Source: Oscillospiraceae bacterium (GTDB lineage Bacteria > Bacillota > Clostridia > Oscillospirales > Oscillospiraceae). From it: a DNA stretch of 64,000 nt. Shown piece after piece: positions 48,535-57,528 of the stretch. How positions within the stretch are numbered: the first letter of the stretch is position 1; the number at the start of each line of letters is the position of its first letter. Where the stretch lies: positions 36,114-100,113 of the forward strand of contig WRLE01000014.1 of the NCBI GenBank assembly GCA_009777775.1, written 5' to 3'. The translations under genes were made by a program, and so were the position numbers. The notes under the pieces were generated by a model, which was not told the DNA's origin, ran no database searches, and was given only the letters and a program-made list of their open reading frames with translations.

Positions 48535-49788
48535 TTACCGTTTATTCGATCGATATCTCGGTCTATCTCGAAATGGTTGAAATGACATAATTGAAAGACT
48601 TGTATCCCCCCAAATGTCAGATATAATTCCACAAGTATTACATGGCAATTTTGACATATCACCTATATGTAATTTTCGACTATTAGTCCATTTTTCAGAA
48701 GTAAAAATGTCGAAAATACTATTGTCATTAATACCAAATTCTTTATATCTAGAATGTGGTATGAAGTCTGGATGGAAGTTTGAACAATGAGTGACTGATC
48801 CATCGTAATTTACTGTAAATTGAGTAAAGAATCTATCACAAATCCGATTCGCTTTAACATTACGTAATACTGGAGCTTCTTCTGGGAGAGATCCTCCTCT
48901 ATCACTAGCAACAACTCTATGATTTGCACAACGGAATATTACTGGAAGTGATTTATAGTAACAAATGCAAGTAGTATTGACATTGTTAGCTTCTGTAATA
49001 GCATTTATTGATAAATCAAGCTTTTTTACAGCCTTTTCTATAGCAATTATTGAATCTTGATAATTCCAAACCTTGTCGATAGTATCTATATAAATACTAA
49101 CAGGAAGAAAATCTAAACCTAGTACTTCTAATTCTTCAAGTCTTTTTCTACTTAAGTAATCACCATTTGTGTTAAAGTGCAGTGGAGCATTTGGTAAATA
49201 GCTCTTTATCAGGATAATATTGTCATCTAAATCTTCATCAAGCATTGGTTCATTAAATGCTGATAGTGAAATGTCACAGTCATAGTCTATTTCTTGTAAT
49301 TCTTTTAATACTTTAATTAATATATCATGAGATAGTTTAGTATTAGATGAATGTCGATCTATAATTGAATTTGGACACATCCAGCATCTTCTATTACAAC
49401 TAGAATTCAATTCTAAAAAAACTAGTTCAACATTGTTTTTAAAGAGTGTTCTTTTTTCTAGTGTACTTAATGATTCACTAAAAAAAAGTGGATCAATAAG
49501 AAACTGCGATATTTGTTTGTCATAAATTATTATATGATCTTCATTCACACCATATGAACGTAATTGGTCAGATATTTCTGCAGCATCATTCCCTTCTACT
49601 GTAATAAGAACATAATCAAAATCAATATTTGATATCATACATGGATGAAATGAGGGTATACCTTCATATATCATACCTTGCTTTTTTGAATCATTATCTA
49701 ACAATGCAACAATATTCCACTCATTTGAAATAATATCTTTAAACTTATTCCATCGATTTCCTAAACCAAATACTACTGCTCGTTTCAT
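48535..49788 (-). CDS. Radical SAM/SPASM protein with N-terminal Rossmann-like module
   Basis: 417 residues. Residues 1-95 (MKRAVVFGLGNRW...VALLDNDSKKQGM...) are the locus-specific Rossmann-like module. The radical SAM core has CNRRCWMC (C131, C135, C138), the three ligands of the catalytic 4Fe-4S cluster. C-terminal cysteines in CDRFFTQF, VTHCSN and LPCNTCG suit a SPASM domain with auxiliary clusters. SPASM proteins usually modify peptides or do unusual dehydrogenation or epimerisation; in this setting a sugar, polyol or flagellin side chain may be the substrate. Located 45 bases after the 856-residue gene. Confidence 0.85.
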   Translation of the reverse strand: MKRAVVFGLGNRWNKFKDIISNEWNIVALLDNDSKKQGMIYEGIPSFHPCMISNIDFDYVLITVEGNDAAEISDQLRSYGVNEDHIIIYDKQISQFLIDPLFFSESLSTLEKRTLFKNNVELVFLELNSSCNRRCWMCPNSIIDRHSSNTKLSHDILIKVLKELQEIDYDCDISLSAFNEPMLDEDLDDNIILIKSYLPNAPLHFNTNGDYLSRKRLEELEVLGLDFLPVSIYIDTIDKVWNYQDSIIAIEKAVKKLDLSINAITEANNVNTTCICYYKSLPVIFRCANHRVVASDRGGSLPEEAPVLRNVKANRICDRFFTQFTVNYDGSVTHCSNFHPDFIPHSRYKEFGINDNSIFDIFTSEKWTNSRKLHIGDMSKLPCNTCGIISDIWGDTSLSIMSFQPFRDRPRYRSNKR

Positions 49789-49833
49789 TAAAAAGCCCTC
49801 ATCCTACATAAAATTATTGATACATTTTTATTA

Positions 49834-52404
49834 TTATATGAACGAAATAGATTCTATTATCTTATTATATACATTATTGCCTAGTGATGAAGAGGGTTTT
49901 TGATCTTCCATATATTTATTATCACGCTCTAGACTGTTAATCACATCCATATACTTGTTGATCGAAAAAAAAGACTCATAGAAAATACAATCAGAATCAT
50001 TTTCACTGTTGTTAATCATAAGATTAGTTTTCATACGTTGTACTTGCTCTTCAACAATTTTATTATAATCATTATTAGAAATTGTAATTATATAATATTT
50101 AATATTATTTTTTTTATTTTCGTACAATATAATCCTATTACTTCGAGCTGAATAAGCAAGAAGAGAATCATCATCAACAGTTTGCAAAATAAAGTTATTT
50201 TGAGTAAGTATACTGTCAGAAAATCGTATGTTGTTTAGTTCCGTTTGAAACTCATCAGCAATTTTCACTTCATTATTTTTTGTATTGATTTTATATGCTT
50301 TGTTCCCAAGAGCTGCTAGTACCCATATATATTGCCCAACTAGGCTAATATTTTGGAATGGAAAATATTTTTCACATACAAAATCATTGATGTATTCATC
50401 ATATTCAAAGAGGACTCCATGAGTATAGTTCCATTTTATTATGCTACCTAGAGTAGCTGGTAAAAGCCAAAAACATTCGCCATCAAAGCATATACCAGAA
50501 TATCCCACATTATTATTATTGATTAGGTGCATCTCATATGCGTAAGTTTCTAGATTCATTGTGATAACTGCATTTGCTCCCGAACAAGCTAAATATAATA
50601 TATCTTCGACAATAACTCCTCTGTAAAAATAACCAAGTGAATCGTCGGTTATATACTGCTCAAAAAGAATTATCCAATCTGTAATTAATTTTGATTTATT
50701 TGAAAATAAATCATATACTATTATGCCAGGATATGTATTTGGTATTAGTATCAAACAATTTTTATAATGGAGAATTTGTGAAAATTTCCTATCGCTATTA
50801 TATTTAACTGTTATTTTAAAACTTGGAGTAGGAATTTCAATATAATCATATGTTCCGTCAATCATTGAATAAACAGCAATATTTTTAGCAGAAAATGGAG
50901 CAAAAAATATTTTGTTACGAATATAAACCATAGACAAATATTGTCGCCATTGGTAAAGCTTCTCATTTTGAGCAATACATATATGTTCGACTCTCATAGT
51001 TTGCTTGTTAATGCGAAATAAACTATTAAAGTTAATAGGTGTAATCCAAAAATCATCGTCGACTGATATTAAATTCTCGAAGATTAACACTTGATTATTT
51101 TCATTTGCGTCATATTGTTCATAATTTTGAATTAGAACTGGTTTACACACCATTAAATACATTGAAACAAGTGAGCTCTCATCTCCATAATAAGCATCAG
51201 TCAGAGCTATTGCTCTATGTAAGTCAGCAGAATCATCAAATATTCCCCAACCTTCATTTATATACTCTTCAATAATGCATTGATACTCTCTTAGTAAGTC
51301 GGGTTGCATTGCAATATATGTTGCTTCACTAAGTGGATGGGGTCTCCACCAAAGAACTATGTCATGTCGATTTTGAAATGATTTAATAACATGACGAAGT
51401 TTAAGTAAATATTGTCTGCCACCTTCTAATAACCCATGCAAACTAGTATTATAAAGTATAACTTTTCTACCCTTTAAAAGATTTGTCCATTTCTCTGGTA
51501 TGTCAAAGCATTGATTCATTGAATGATACAATTTATCAAATTTTGGACTTCCTAGTGCAACAAATTTTTCGTCAGGATTCCCAAATCTAGAACCATAAGC
51601 ATTTTGATATGTCTCAATATATTTTTTACGGACTGAATCTGACTGAACAATCACCATGTGAGCATATTTGCATCCAGGGAGTAAACAAAATTGATCCTTT
51701 ACTTCATCACTAGTTACAAAATAGGGTACATAGACAAGCAAATCTGTATAATTACGCAATCGTTCACAATAAAAAGCTGGATGAACGCTTGTTACTTGAT
51801 TCATCGCGTCAAAGGGGTTATTCGTTATAACAACATCAGGATGACGTTTTTCTATATCATAGAGTTCCCAATCAAAGCACTCAATATCTGGATTGTAAAA
51901 ATCAGCTCCTTCAAAACACATTTTTTTTACTTTACCCAATACTTTGCTTTCAAACTCATAGTATGGTATAGGTATCCAATATGCATCACAATTAGGATCT
52001 GCTTTTGCAGCAAAATAAATTGATTCGATGCTATCACTCATACTCGCTTTGTAACTTAAAAAGACAACTTCAATACGATTTGGTTTTAGTTCCTCCATTA
52101 CACTATTAACGACTAGATTAAGATTGTAATCTAGCAGTTCCAGTTGAGTATATTCTATCTCTCCTTCTTTGATATTTAGGCTAATTTCGTAGAGCAATTC
52201 ACAATATTTTTCGAGTAAGCTAACAGTATGTGTTCCTTCTCCTTTTATATCATCGATATAGTTGCCAATTACCAATGCGAAATCTTGACAATCAGCAAGT
52301 AACCCTATAAGAATCTCAAATTCTGAGTTTTTTGGAATTTCGATGTGAGCTTCTTTTAAAGTATTTAAATACTCCAATATTGTTTTTTGTTGATATTTTC
52401 GCAT
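49834..52404 (-). CDS. Polyol-phosphate transferase-like protein with C-terminal propeller-like half
   Basis: 856 residues. The first 450 align with the protein at 61411: VVFLSYKASMSDSIES, DVVITNNPFDA, LLVYVPYF, ALGSPKFDKL, WWRPHP and the late DESSLVSMYLMVCKPV. The RPHP and SS...KP features recall CDP-glycerol glycerophosphotransferases (TagB/TagF class). The last 400 residues have repeated beta-rich units with aromatic and Gly residues (e.g. YFYRGVIVEDILYLACSGAN) and resemble a beta-propeller; this is by eye only. A sigma-D-like promoter lies 43 bases upstream. Natural fusion or extended acceptor-binding domain are both possible. Confidence 0.7.
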   Translation of the reverse strand: MRKYQQKTILEYLNTLKEAHIEIPKNSEFEILIGLLADCQDFALVIGNYIDDIKGEGTHTVSLLEKYCELLYEISLNIKEGEIEYTQLELLDYNLNLVVNSVMEELKPNRIEVVFLSYKASMSDSIESIYFAAKADPNCDAYWIPIPYYEFESKVLGKVKKMCFEGADFYNPDIECFDWELYDIEKRHPDVVITNNPFDAMNQVTSVHPAFYCERLRNYTDLLVYVPYFVTSDEVKDQFCLLPGCKYAHMVIVQSDSVRKKYIETYQNAYGSRFGNPDEKFVALGSPKFDKLYHSMNQCFDIPEKWTNLLKGRKVILYNTSLHGLLEGGRQYLLKLRHVIKSFQNRHDIVLWWRPHPLSEATYIAMQPDLLREYQCIIEEYINEGWGIFDDSADLHRAIALTDAYYGDESSLVSMYLMVCKPVLIQNYEQYDANENNQVLIFENLISVDDDFWITPINFNSLFRINKQTMRVEHICIAQNEKLYQWRQYLSMVYIRNKIFFAPFSAKNIAVYSMIDGTYDYIEIPTPSFKITVKYNSDRKFSQILHYKNCLILIPNTYPGIIVYDLFSNKSKLITDWIILFEQYITDDSLGYFYRGVIVEDILYLACSGANAVITMNLETYAYEMHLINNNNVGYSGICFDGECFWLLPATLGSIIKWNYTHGVLFEYDEYINDFVCEKYFPFQNISLVGQYIWVLAALGNKAYKINTKNNEVKIADEFQTELNNIRFSDSILTQNNFILQTVDDDSLLAYSARSNRIILYENKKNNIKYYIITISNNDYNKIVEEQVQRMKTNLMINNSENDSDCIFYESFFSINKYMDVINSLERDNKYMEDQKPSSSLGNNVYNKIIESISFI

Positions 52405-52446
52405 TTTAAATCGTCCAATTTAAATTATACTTTTTTACTATAATTT

Positions 52447-52474
52447 ATATCGATAGATATTTATAATGACTTTA
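52447..52474 (-). promoter_or_regulatory. Sigma-D/sigma-28-like promoter of the 856-residue gene
   Basis: Minus strand: TAAAGTCA (52474-52467), 12 bases, ATCGATAT (52454-52447). It compares with the flagellar consensus TAAAGTTT-N11-GCCGATAA or Bacillus TAAA-N15-GCCGATAT. It lies 43 bases before the start codon. The other bases of 52405-52570 show no gene. Confidence 0.6.
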
Positions 52475-52570
52475 GGTCTTAATATAAAACTATAATAACT
52501 TATACGAATGCTATTAGTCTTTCTTAATATGCTTTTTATAAATACAGCTTCCTATATCTAACCTCATAAA

Positions 52571-53872
52571 TCATGCTATTAATGTTTTAACTAAATCAAC
52601 TATTTTGTATGCAAACTCTTTTTTGCCACTATTATTAGCAGCGCGAGCGATTATTATCAATTCGTTTGGGTCACTGGTATCATAGTACTCAGAAAGTATA
52701 AATAAAAGCTCTTCTTCTGTTGTTTTTTTGTTCAACAAGGTGGCTATGAATATCTCTAAAACTTCATGATTGTCTTTATTTAGTGACAACGTAATGGAAG
52801 CATATTTTAAAACATTCTCCACATCACCTAAAGTTGCTGCTACAATAACCATGCGTTCAAACAATTCCAGTGGTCTTGCTGTGACAATTGTGGAGACGAT
52901 CTCAAATTGTTCATTCAGTATTTTTTTTTCAACATTATTAAAAGCTCCCCAAGCTTTTAAGTAATCCCCTTTATTGAATAAAATTACTCCTAAATAATAT
53001 TCAAAATCAATATCTCCAACCCAGTCTTTAAGAGCTCTAAGACATAGGATTTCGCATTCATCATAATTATTGCTGACATTCACCAAACGTTCCAATAAAT
53101 GCATATAAGCATATCTTTGTAGCTCCTTGATTAATGGCAAGTCACTATCTATTGCTTCACGATAAAGTACCATTGCTTCATCAATTAGCGTTTCATCTCC
53201 ACTCATACACATAGCATCAGCTAAATATGTTTTAAGATTTGGGTCATCAGGATTATCGATTAGCTCCACTCTCAACAGGTCTATGTTTCTTGTAGATTTG
53301 TTTTTTGTTTTATATGCGGTTTCGGAATACCCAGTATGAATAATGGTAATATCATCGACATACATAATATCATTATTATTCAACGTTAATTGTTCGTGGA
53401 TTCGTCCAGTATAACGAATATTTGGAATGTTTCGAAATACTCGAGTCTTTGTAATAATTGATAAAGGCTTACCAGTTTCATCAATATTATACATTTTACA
53501 CAGCAGAGCTAAGTATTGTTTTTGGTTACTTGAAAACTCATGTATACTATCTAAATACTTCATTATTATTGGTGCATCATTTTTGTCGAAGTATTCATCA
53601 GCATCTAGAAAAGCTATCCAATCACCTGACGCTTTTTCTATTGCAAAATTTTTAGCTGCAGCAAAATCGTTAATCCAATCAAAGCAATAAACTTTAGCAC
53701 CATGTTTCTTCGCTATTTCGATTGTTCGATCTGTCGATCCTGTATCAACAACTATTTGCTCAAAAGCTATTTCCTTTGCCCAATTCAATGCTTTTTCAAT
53801 ATTATCTTCTTCATTTTTTACAATCATACACTGCGATAAACGCAAACTGTTTGACAATTGAGTTTGATTCAT
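52571..53872 (-). CDS. GT2 glycosyltransferase with TPR-like C terminus
   Basis: 433 residues. GT2 (GT-A) domain in residues 10-210: LSQCMIVKNEEDNIEKAL, VVDTGSTDRTIEIA, NDFAAAKNFAI and the metal-binding FLDADEYF. The rest is helical with TPR-like repeats. This SunS-like GT2-TPR type is frequently found beside flagellin genes in Clostridia (from memory), where it is thought to start flagellin glycosylation. AGGAGATAT precedes the ATG. It is a paralogue of the next gene upstream, 27 bases away. Confidence 0.88.
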   Translation of the reverse strand: MNQTQLSNSLRLSQCMIVKNEEDNIEKALNWAKEIAFEQIVVDTGSTDRTIEIAKKHGAKVYCFDWINDFAAAKNFAIEKASGDWIAFLDADEYFDKNDAPIIMKYLDSIHEFSSNQKQYLALLCKMYNIDETGKPLSIITKTRVFRNIPNIRYTGRIHEQLTLNNNDIMYVDDITIIHTGYSETAYKTKNKSTRNIDLLRVELIDNPDDPNLKTYLADAMCMSGDETLIDEAMVLYREAIDSDLPLIKELQRYAYMHLLERLVNVSNNYDECEILCLRALKDWVGDIDFEYYLGVILFNKGDYLKAWGAFNNVEKKILNEQFEIVSTIVTARPLELFERMVIVAATLGDVENVLKYASITLSLNKDNHEVLEIFIATLLNKKTTEEELLFILSEYYDTSDPNELIIIARAANNSGKKEFAYKIVDLVKTLIA

Positions 53873-53899
53873 ATATCTCCTATTATTACAATTATCATT

Positions 53900-55219
53900 T
53901 TATGTTTTAATCATTTCTACTATTAAACGTGCTAATTCAATTGCTCCACAGTCTTTCGATGCTTTAGCAATTATTAACAAGTCATTTGCATCATTTAAAT
54001 CATAGATTTTTTCCAGTAAACCGATGGTATCATCATTAGATGTATTATTCGCTAGAAGAGTGGCAATATACGAGCTTAACAGCGGTTGCTTTGTTTTATC
54101 TGCCATTAATAGCATTGATGTATACCTAATAAAACTACTAACATCATTTAGTACAGTTGCCAAACGAGCCATGTATGTAAATAATTGCTCTGAATTAGTG
54201 GAAACAAATCGTGATTGATCTAGCACAGTATCGTTTATTAACATTTCTTCTACTTTCAAAAACTCATTCCATGCATCTAAATAATCGCCTTTATTGTATA
54301 GAGCAATTGCATAATAATACCTAAAGTCTGGATCTACAGGATCAAATTCTAGTGACCTTCGAGATAACTCAAAAGCTTCATTCAATGCTTCAGCTTTTGT
54401 TAAATAATTACGTATTAAAAACAAATAAGCACTCTTTATATGAGCTTTTGTAACCTCAGGTCCTCCATTTATAACTTCCTTATATAAAGCCTCAGCTTCT
54501 TTTACATTATCATCCAACCTTCCAATTAATAATGAATCTGCTAAATATGCTTTCAGATTCAAATTATCAGGGTTTTGTTCTAGTTCGCGACGTAGTAACT
54601 CAACATTTCGCTCTCTCTTATTTGCTTCCATATAAGCACTCGGCGTATACCCTGTGTGAATGATTGTTATATCTTCTATGTTAGTAGCATATTCACCATT
54701 TATACTGAGTCGTTCATGTATTTTACCAACATACCTAATATGCGGTAAATTACGAAATATACGCCATTGCGCGAAAACTGCAAATGGTTTGCCTTCATCA
54801 TCAACATTAGATATTTTACAACTAAGAGCCAGTGTTTTTTCTTTTGATTGCGGATCTGATTGAAATTTTTTAAGATACATCATCACTTTATTTGCATTTT
54901 CTATGCTAAAAAACTCGTCTGCATCTAAAAAAGCTATCCAATTTCCTGTTGCTTGCTCAATTGCATAATTTTTTGCAGCAGCAAAATCATCAATCCATTT
55001 AAAATGAAATACCTTAGCTCCCATTTTTTCAGCTATTTCAACAGTTTTATCTGTCGATCCTGTGTCTACTACAATTTGTTCAAAAGCGATTTTTTTCGCC
55101 CATGACAATGCTTTTTCAATGTTTTTTTCTTCATTTTTCACTATCATGCATTGCGAAAGTCGTACTAGTGCTAACGGTGGTCCTGCGTTTTTCTTTTTCT
55201 TCTTTTTTTTATTGCTCAT
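53900..55219 (-). CDS. GT2 glycosyltransferase with TPR-like C terminus (paralogue)
   Basis: 439 residues. After an unusual run of lysines at the N terminus (KKKKKKK) the GT2 domain shows LSQCMIVKNEEKNIEKAL, VVDTGSTDKTVEIA and FLDADEFF; TPR-like helices follow. ATG at 55219 is chosen because GGAG lies six bases before it; the ATG at 55231 is upstream of that site. A sigma-D-like promoter is 32 bases upstream. It sits just after the flagellin cluster. Best candidate for the transferase that adds the first sugar to flagellin. Confidence 0.88.
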   Translation of the reverse strand: MSNKKKKKKKNAGPPLALVRLSQCMIVKNEEKNIEKALSWAKKIAFEQIVVDTGSTDKTVEIAEKMGAKVFHFKWIDDFAAAKNYAIEQATGNWIAFLDADEFFSIENANKVMMYLKKFQSDPQSKEKTLALSCKISNVDDEGKPFAVFAQWRIFRNLPHIRYVGKIHERLSINGEYATNIEDITIIHTGYTPSAYMEANKRERNVELLRRELEQNPDNLNLKAYLADSLLIGRLDDNVKEAEALYKEVINGGPEVTKAHIKSAYLFLIRNYLTKAEALNEAFELSRRSLEFDPVDPDFRYYYAIALYNKGDYLDAWNEFLKVEEMLINDTVLDQSRFVSTNSEQLFTYMARLATVLNDVSSFIRYTSMLLMADKTKQPLLSSYIATLLANNTSNDDTIGLLEKIYDLNDANDLLIIAKASKDCGAIELARLIVEMIKT

Positions 55220-55251
55220 TGCATTCTCCATATTATTAATTTCATTTTAAT

Positions 55252-55279
55252 ATATCGCTAGTTAAATTACTAATCTTTA
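55252..55279 (-). promoter_or_regulatory. Sigma-D/sigma-28-like promoter of the GT2 genes
   Basis: Minus strand: TAAAGATT (55279-55272), 12 bases, AGCGATAT (55259-55252). The -35 matches 7 of 8 consensus bases and the -10 matches CGATAT. It lies between the flagellin terminator and the GT2 start. Confidence 0.65.
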
Positions 55280-55291
55280 GTAATTTATATT

Positions 55292-55328
55292 AAAAAACGA
55301 AACTGCCCAGATATTTCTACCTGGACAG
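55292..55328 (-). terminator. Intrinsic terminator of the first flagellin gene
   Basis: CTGTCCAG pairs with CTGGGCAG around a ten-base loop, followed on the minus strand by TTTCGTTTTTT. It begins 63 bases after the flagellin stop. Confidence 0.8.
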
Positions 55329-55391
55329 ATCGGTAAATAAAGTTATTAACTAAATCAAGAATACTTCTAAAAGAAGCTATTTCGTGTGCCT

Positions 55392-56294
55392 CTAGCCGAG
55401 GAGTTGTAATACTCCCTGTGGCAATGCATTTGCTTGAGCAAGCATTGCCGTCGAGGCTTGGAAGAGGATACTATTCTTTGTAAACTCAGTCATCATTTTT
55501 GCCATATCAGCATCTCGTATTCGACTTTCTGCTGCCGAGACATTCTCTGCTTGGTTGTCTAGATTTTGGATCTTATATTCTAACCTATTTTGATATGCAC
55601 CCAGTTTTGCGCGTGCCATAGACACTTTGTTTAACGCTACATCAATAGTAGATATTGCTTCAGCAGCGGATGCTTGGTTTGCTATACCTAGAGTATCATC
55701 AGCTAAACTTCCAGCAGATACAGGATTTGTTAATGCAACATTATTTGTGTTTGTTAAAATATCAACACCTAATCCACCTGAGGTCATATCACCAATCATG
55801 ATAGTCATTGTTTGATCATAATTTGCACCAGCTTGGATAACTCCACCATTTCCTGTAGAATCTCCAAATACACCTGTTCCATTGAGAAGCTGCATTTTGT
55901 TAAATTCAGTTGTTTTAGAGATTTGATCAATTTCTTCAATGAGCTGATTAACTTCAAGTTGGAGAGCTTGTCTATCAACGGTATTTTGGTTTGTATCTGA
56001 TGCTGACTGGACAGCCAATTCACGCATTCTTTGGAGTATATCTTGAATTGTCTGCATTCCACCTTCAGCAGTTTGAACTAGCGAAACAGCATCTTGGCTG
56101 TTTTTCGATGCCATGTTCAATCCTCTGATTTGTGAACGCATTTTTTCAGAAATTGCTAATCCTGCTGCATCATCCGCTGCACGGTTAACACGAAAACCTG
56201 AGCTTAGCTTTTCCATGTTTTTCGAGATGTTTTTGTTATTGATTCCATACTGCCTGTGGCTATTCAGAGCAGTTATATTGTTGTTTATACGCAT
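55392..56294 (-). CDS. Flagellin
   Basis: 300-residue filament subunit. The N-terminal D0/D1 part (MRINNNITALNSHRQ...) and the C-terminal part (ending ALPQGVLQLLG) are nearly identical to the two neighbouring flagellins. The middle (about 145-205) differs and holds GDSTGNGG and LTNTNNVALTNPVS, rich in Thr, Ser and Asn that could carry glycans. No signal peptide, as expected for flagellar type III export. A GAAAGGAAGC ribosome binding site, shared by all three genes, precedes it. It has its own terminator. Confidence 0.97.
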   Translation of the reverse strand: MRINNNITALNSHRQYGINNKNISKNMEKLSSGFRVNRAADDAAGLAISEKMRSQIRGLNMASKNSQDAVSLVQTAEGGMQTIQDILQRMRELAVQSASDTNQNTVDRQALQLEVNQLIEEIDQISKTTEFNKMQLLNGTGVFGDSTGNGGVIQAGANYDQTMTIMIGDMTSGGLGVDILTNTNNVALTNPVSAGSLADDTLGIANQASAAEAISTIDVALNKVSMARAKLGAYQNRLEYKIQNLDNQAENVSAAESRIRDADMAKMMTEFTKNSILFQASTAMLAQANALPQGVLQLLG

Positions 56295-56343
56295 ATTATG
56301 CTTCCTTTCAAATTTTAAGGAGCTTCCTTACCCCACATTTGTT

Positions 56344-56372
56344 GAATCTATTATAACTAGCATAATAGATTC
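56344..56372. repeat. Hairpin in the leader of the 55392 flagellin
   Basis: Perfect 11-base arms GAATCTATTAT and ATAATAGATTC around AACTAGC. It lies 50-78 bases before the flagellin ATG and could affect mRNA stability. Confidence 0.6.
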
Positions 56373-56388
56373 ATTTTGTTCATTTTAT

Positions 56389-56424
56389 TGTTGTTGCAAT
56401 GTAGAATGCTACATTGCAACAACA
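56389..56424. terminator. 16-base perfect hairpin after the second flagellin
   Basis: TGTTGTTGCAATGTAG (56389-56404) and its reverse complement (56409-56424) with loop AATG, 20 bases after the 56444 flagellin stop. No T-run follows on the minus strand, so it may stabilise the mRNA 3' end or end transcription weakly. Confidence 0.55.
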
Positions 56425-56443
56425 ATTGTAGTATTTTATAGTG

Positions 56444-57361
56444 TTATCCGAGAAGTTGTAAGACACCTTGTGGCAATGCATTTGCTTGAGCAAGCATTGC
56501 TGTCGAGGCTTGGAAGAGGATGTTATTTTTAGTAAACTCAGTCATCATCTTCGCCATATCTGCATCTCGTATTCTACTTTCAGCTGCAGACACATTTTCT
56601 GCTTGGTTATCGAGATTTTGTATCTTGTATTCTAATCGATTTTGATATGCACCAAGTTTTGCTCTTGCCATAGAAACCTTGTTTAGCGCAACATCAATAG
56701 TTGATATAGCTTCAGCAGCTGAGGGTTGGTTAGCAATACCGAGACCAGTTGTCGTTGCATCTGGTGCTGGAGTAGGAAGACTGACATTTGACGTGTTTAT
56801 TAGTAGTGATACTCCTAAACCATCAGCTGACATATCTCCAATGACAATACTCATTGTTTGAGTATAATTTGCTCCAGCTTGTATGATACCACCTGCTGTC
56901 GTACCAAACACTGATCCTGGCACTCCTGGTGTACCTGATCCTGTTCCATTCAAAAGCTTCATTTTGTTAAACTCTGTTGTTGACGCAATTTGGTCGATCT
57001 CTTCAACAAGCTGATTTACTTCAAGCTGGAGAGCTTGACGGTCAACAGTGTTTTGGTTCGTGTCAGAGGCTGATTGAACAGCTAATTCACGCATTCTCTG
57101 GAGAATATCTTGAATTGTCTGCATTCCACCTTCAGCTGTTTGTACAAGGGACACAGCGTCTTGGCTGTTTTTTGATGCCATGTTCAATCCGCGGATTTGA
57201 GAACGCATTTTCTCTGAAATTGCTAAACCTGCAGCATCATCTGCTGCGCGGTTCACGCGGAAACCAGAGCTTAGCTTTTCCATGTTTTTCGAAATATTTT
57301 TATTATTAATTCCGTACTGTCTATGACTGTTTAAAGCAGTAATATTGTTGTTTATACGCAT
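56444..57361 (-). CDS. Flagellin
   Basis: 305-residue filament subunit. The start MRINNNITAL at 57361 is fixed by identity with the neighbouring flagellins and the GAAAGGAAGC site; an in-frame start at 57379 would begin inside that site. The central variable part (about 145-210) has a Gly/Pro/Ser stretch (GSGTPGVPGSVFG) and TPAPDATTTG. The ends are almost identical to the other two, showing recent duplication or gene conversion. Confidence 0.97.
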   Translation of the reverse strand: MRINNNITALNSHRQYGINNKNISKNMEKLSSGFRVNRAADDAAGLAISEKMRSQIRGLNMASKNSQDAVSLVQTAEGGMQTIQDILQRMRELAVQSASDTNQNTVDRQALQLEVNQLVEEIDQIASTTEFNKMKLLNGTGSGTPGVPGSVFGTTAGGIIQAGANYTQTMSIVIGDMSADGLGVSLLINTSNVSLPTPAPDATTTGLGIANQPSAAEAISTIDVALNKVSMARAKLGAYQNRLEYKIQNLDNQAENVSAAESRIRDADMAKMMTEFTKNNILFQASTAMLAQANALPQGVLQLLG

Positions 57362-57464
57362 TTTTACGCTTCCTTTCAATTGCTAAGGAGTTTCCATACT
57401 CCTCTGTAATATGTTTTCTACAAAGGGGCGCGCTCCCGGTATGTAGTATTTCATATTATGCAAA

Positions 57465-57500
57465 GCTGCTGCAACGCATTCATTTATGCATTGCAGCAAC
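57465..57500. terminator. Hairpin after the third flagellin
   Basis: GCTGCTGCAACGCA and TGCATTGCAGCAAC pair with two G-T pairs around an eight-base loop, 29 bases after the 57529 stop. It resembles the hairpin after the neighbouring flagellin. No T-run on the minus strand. Confidence 0.55.
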
Positions 57501-57528
57501 AATGCATGATTTAGAATCAAGTTACCAA

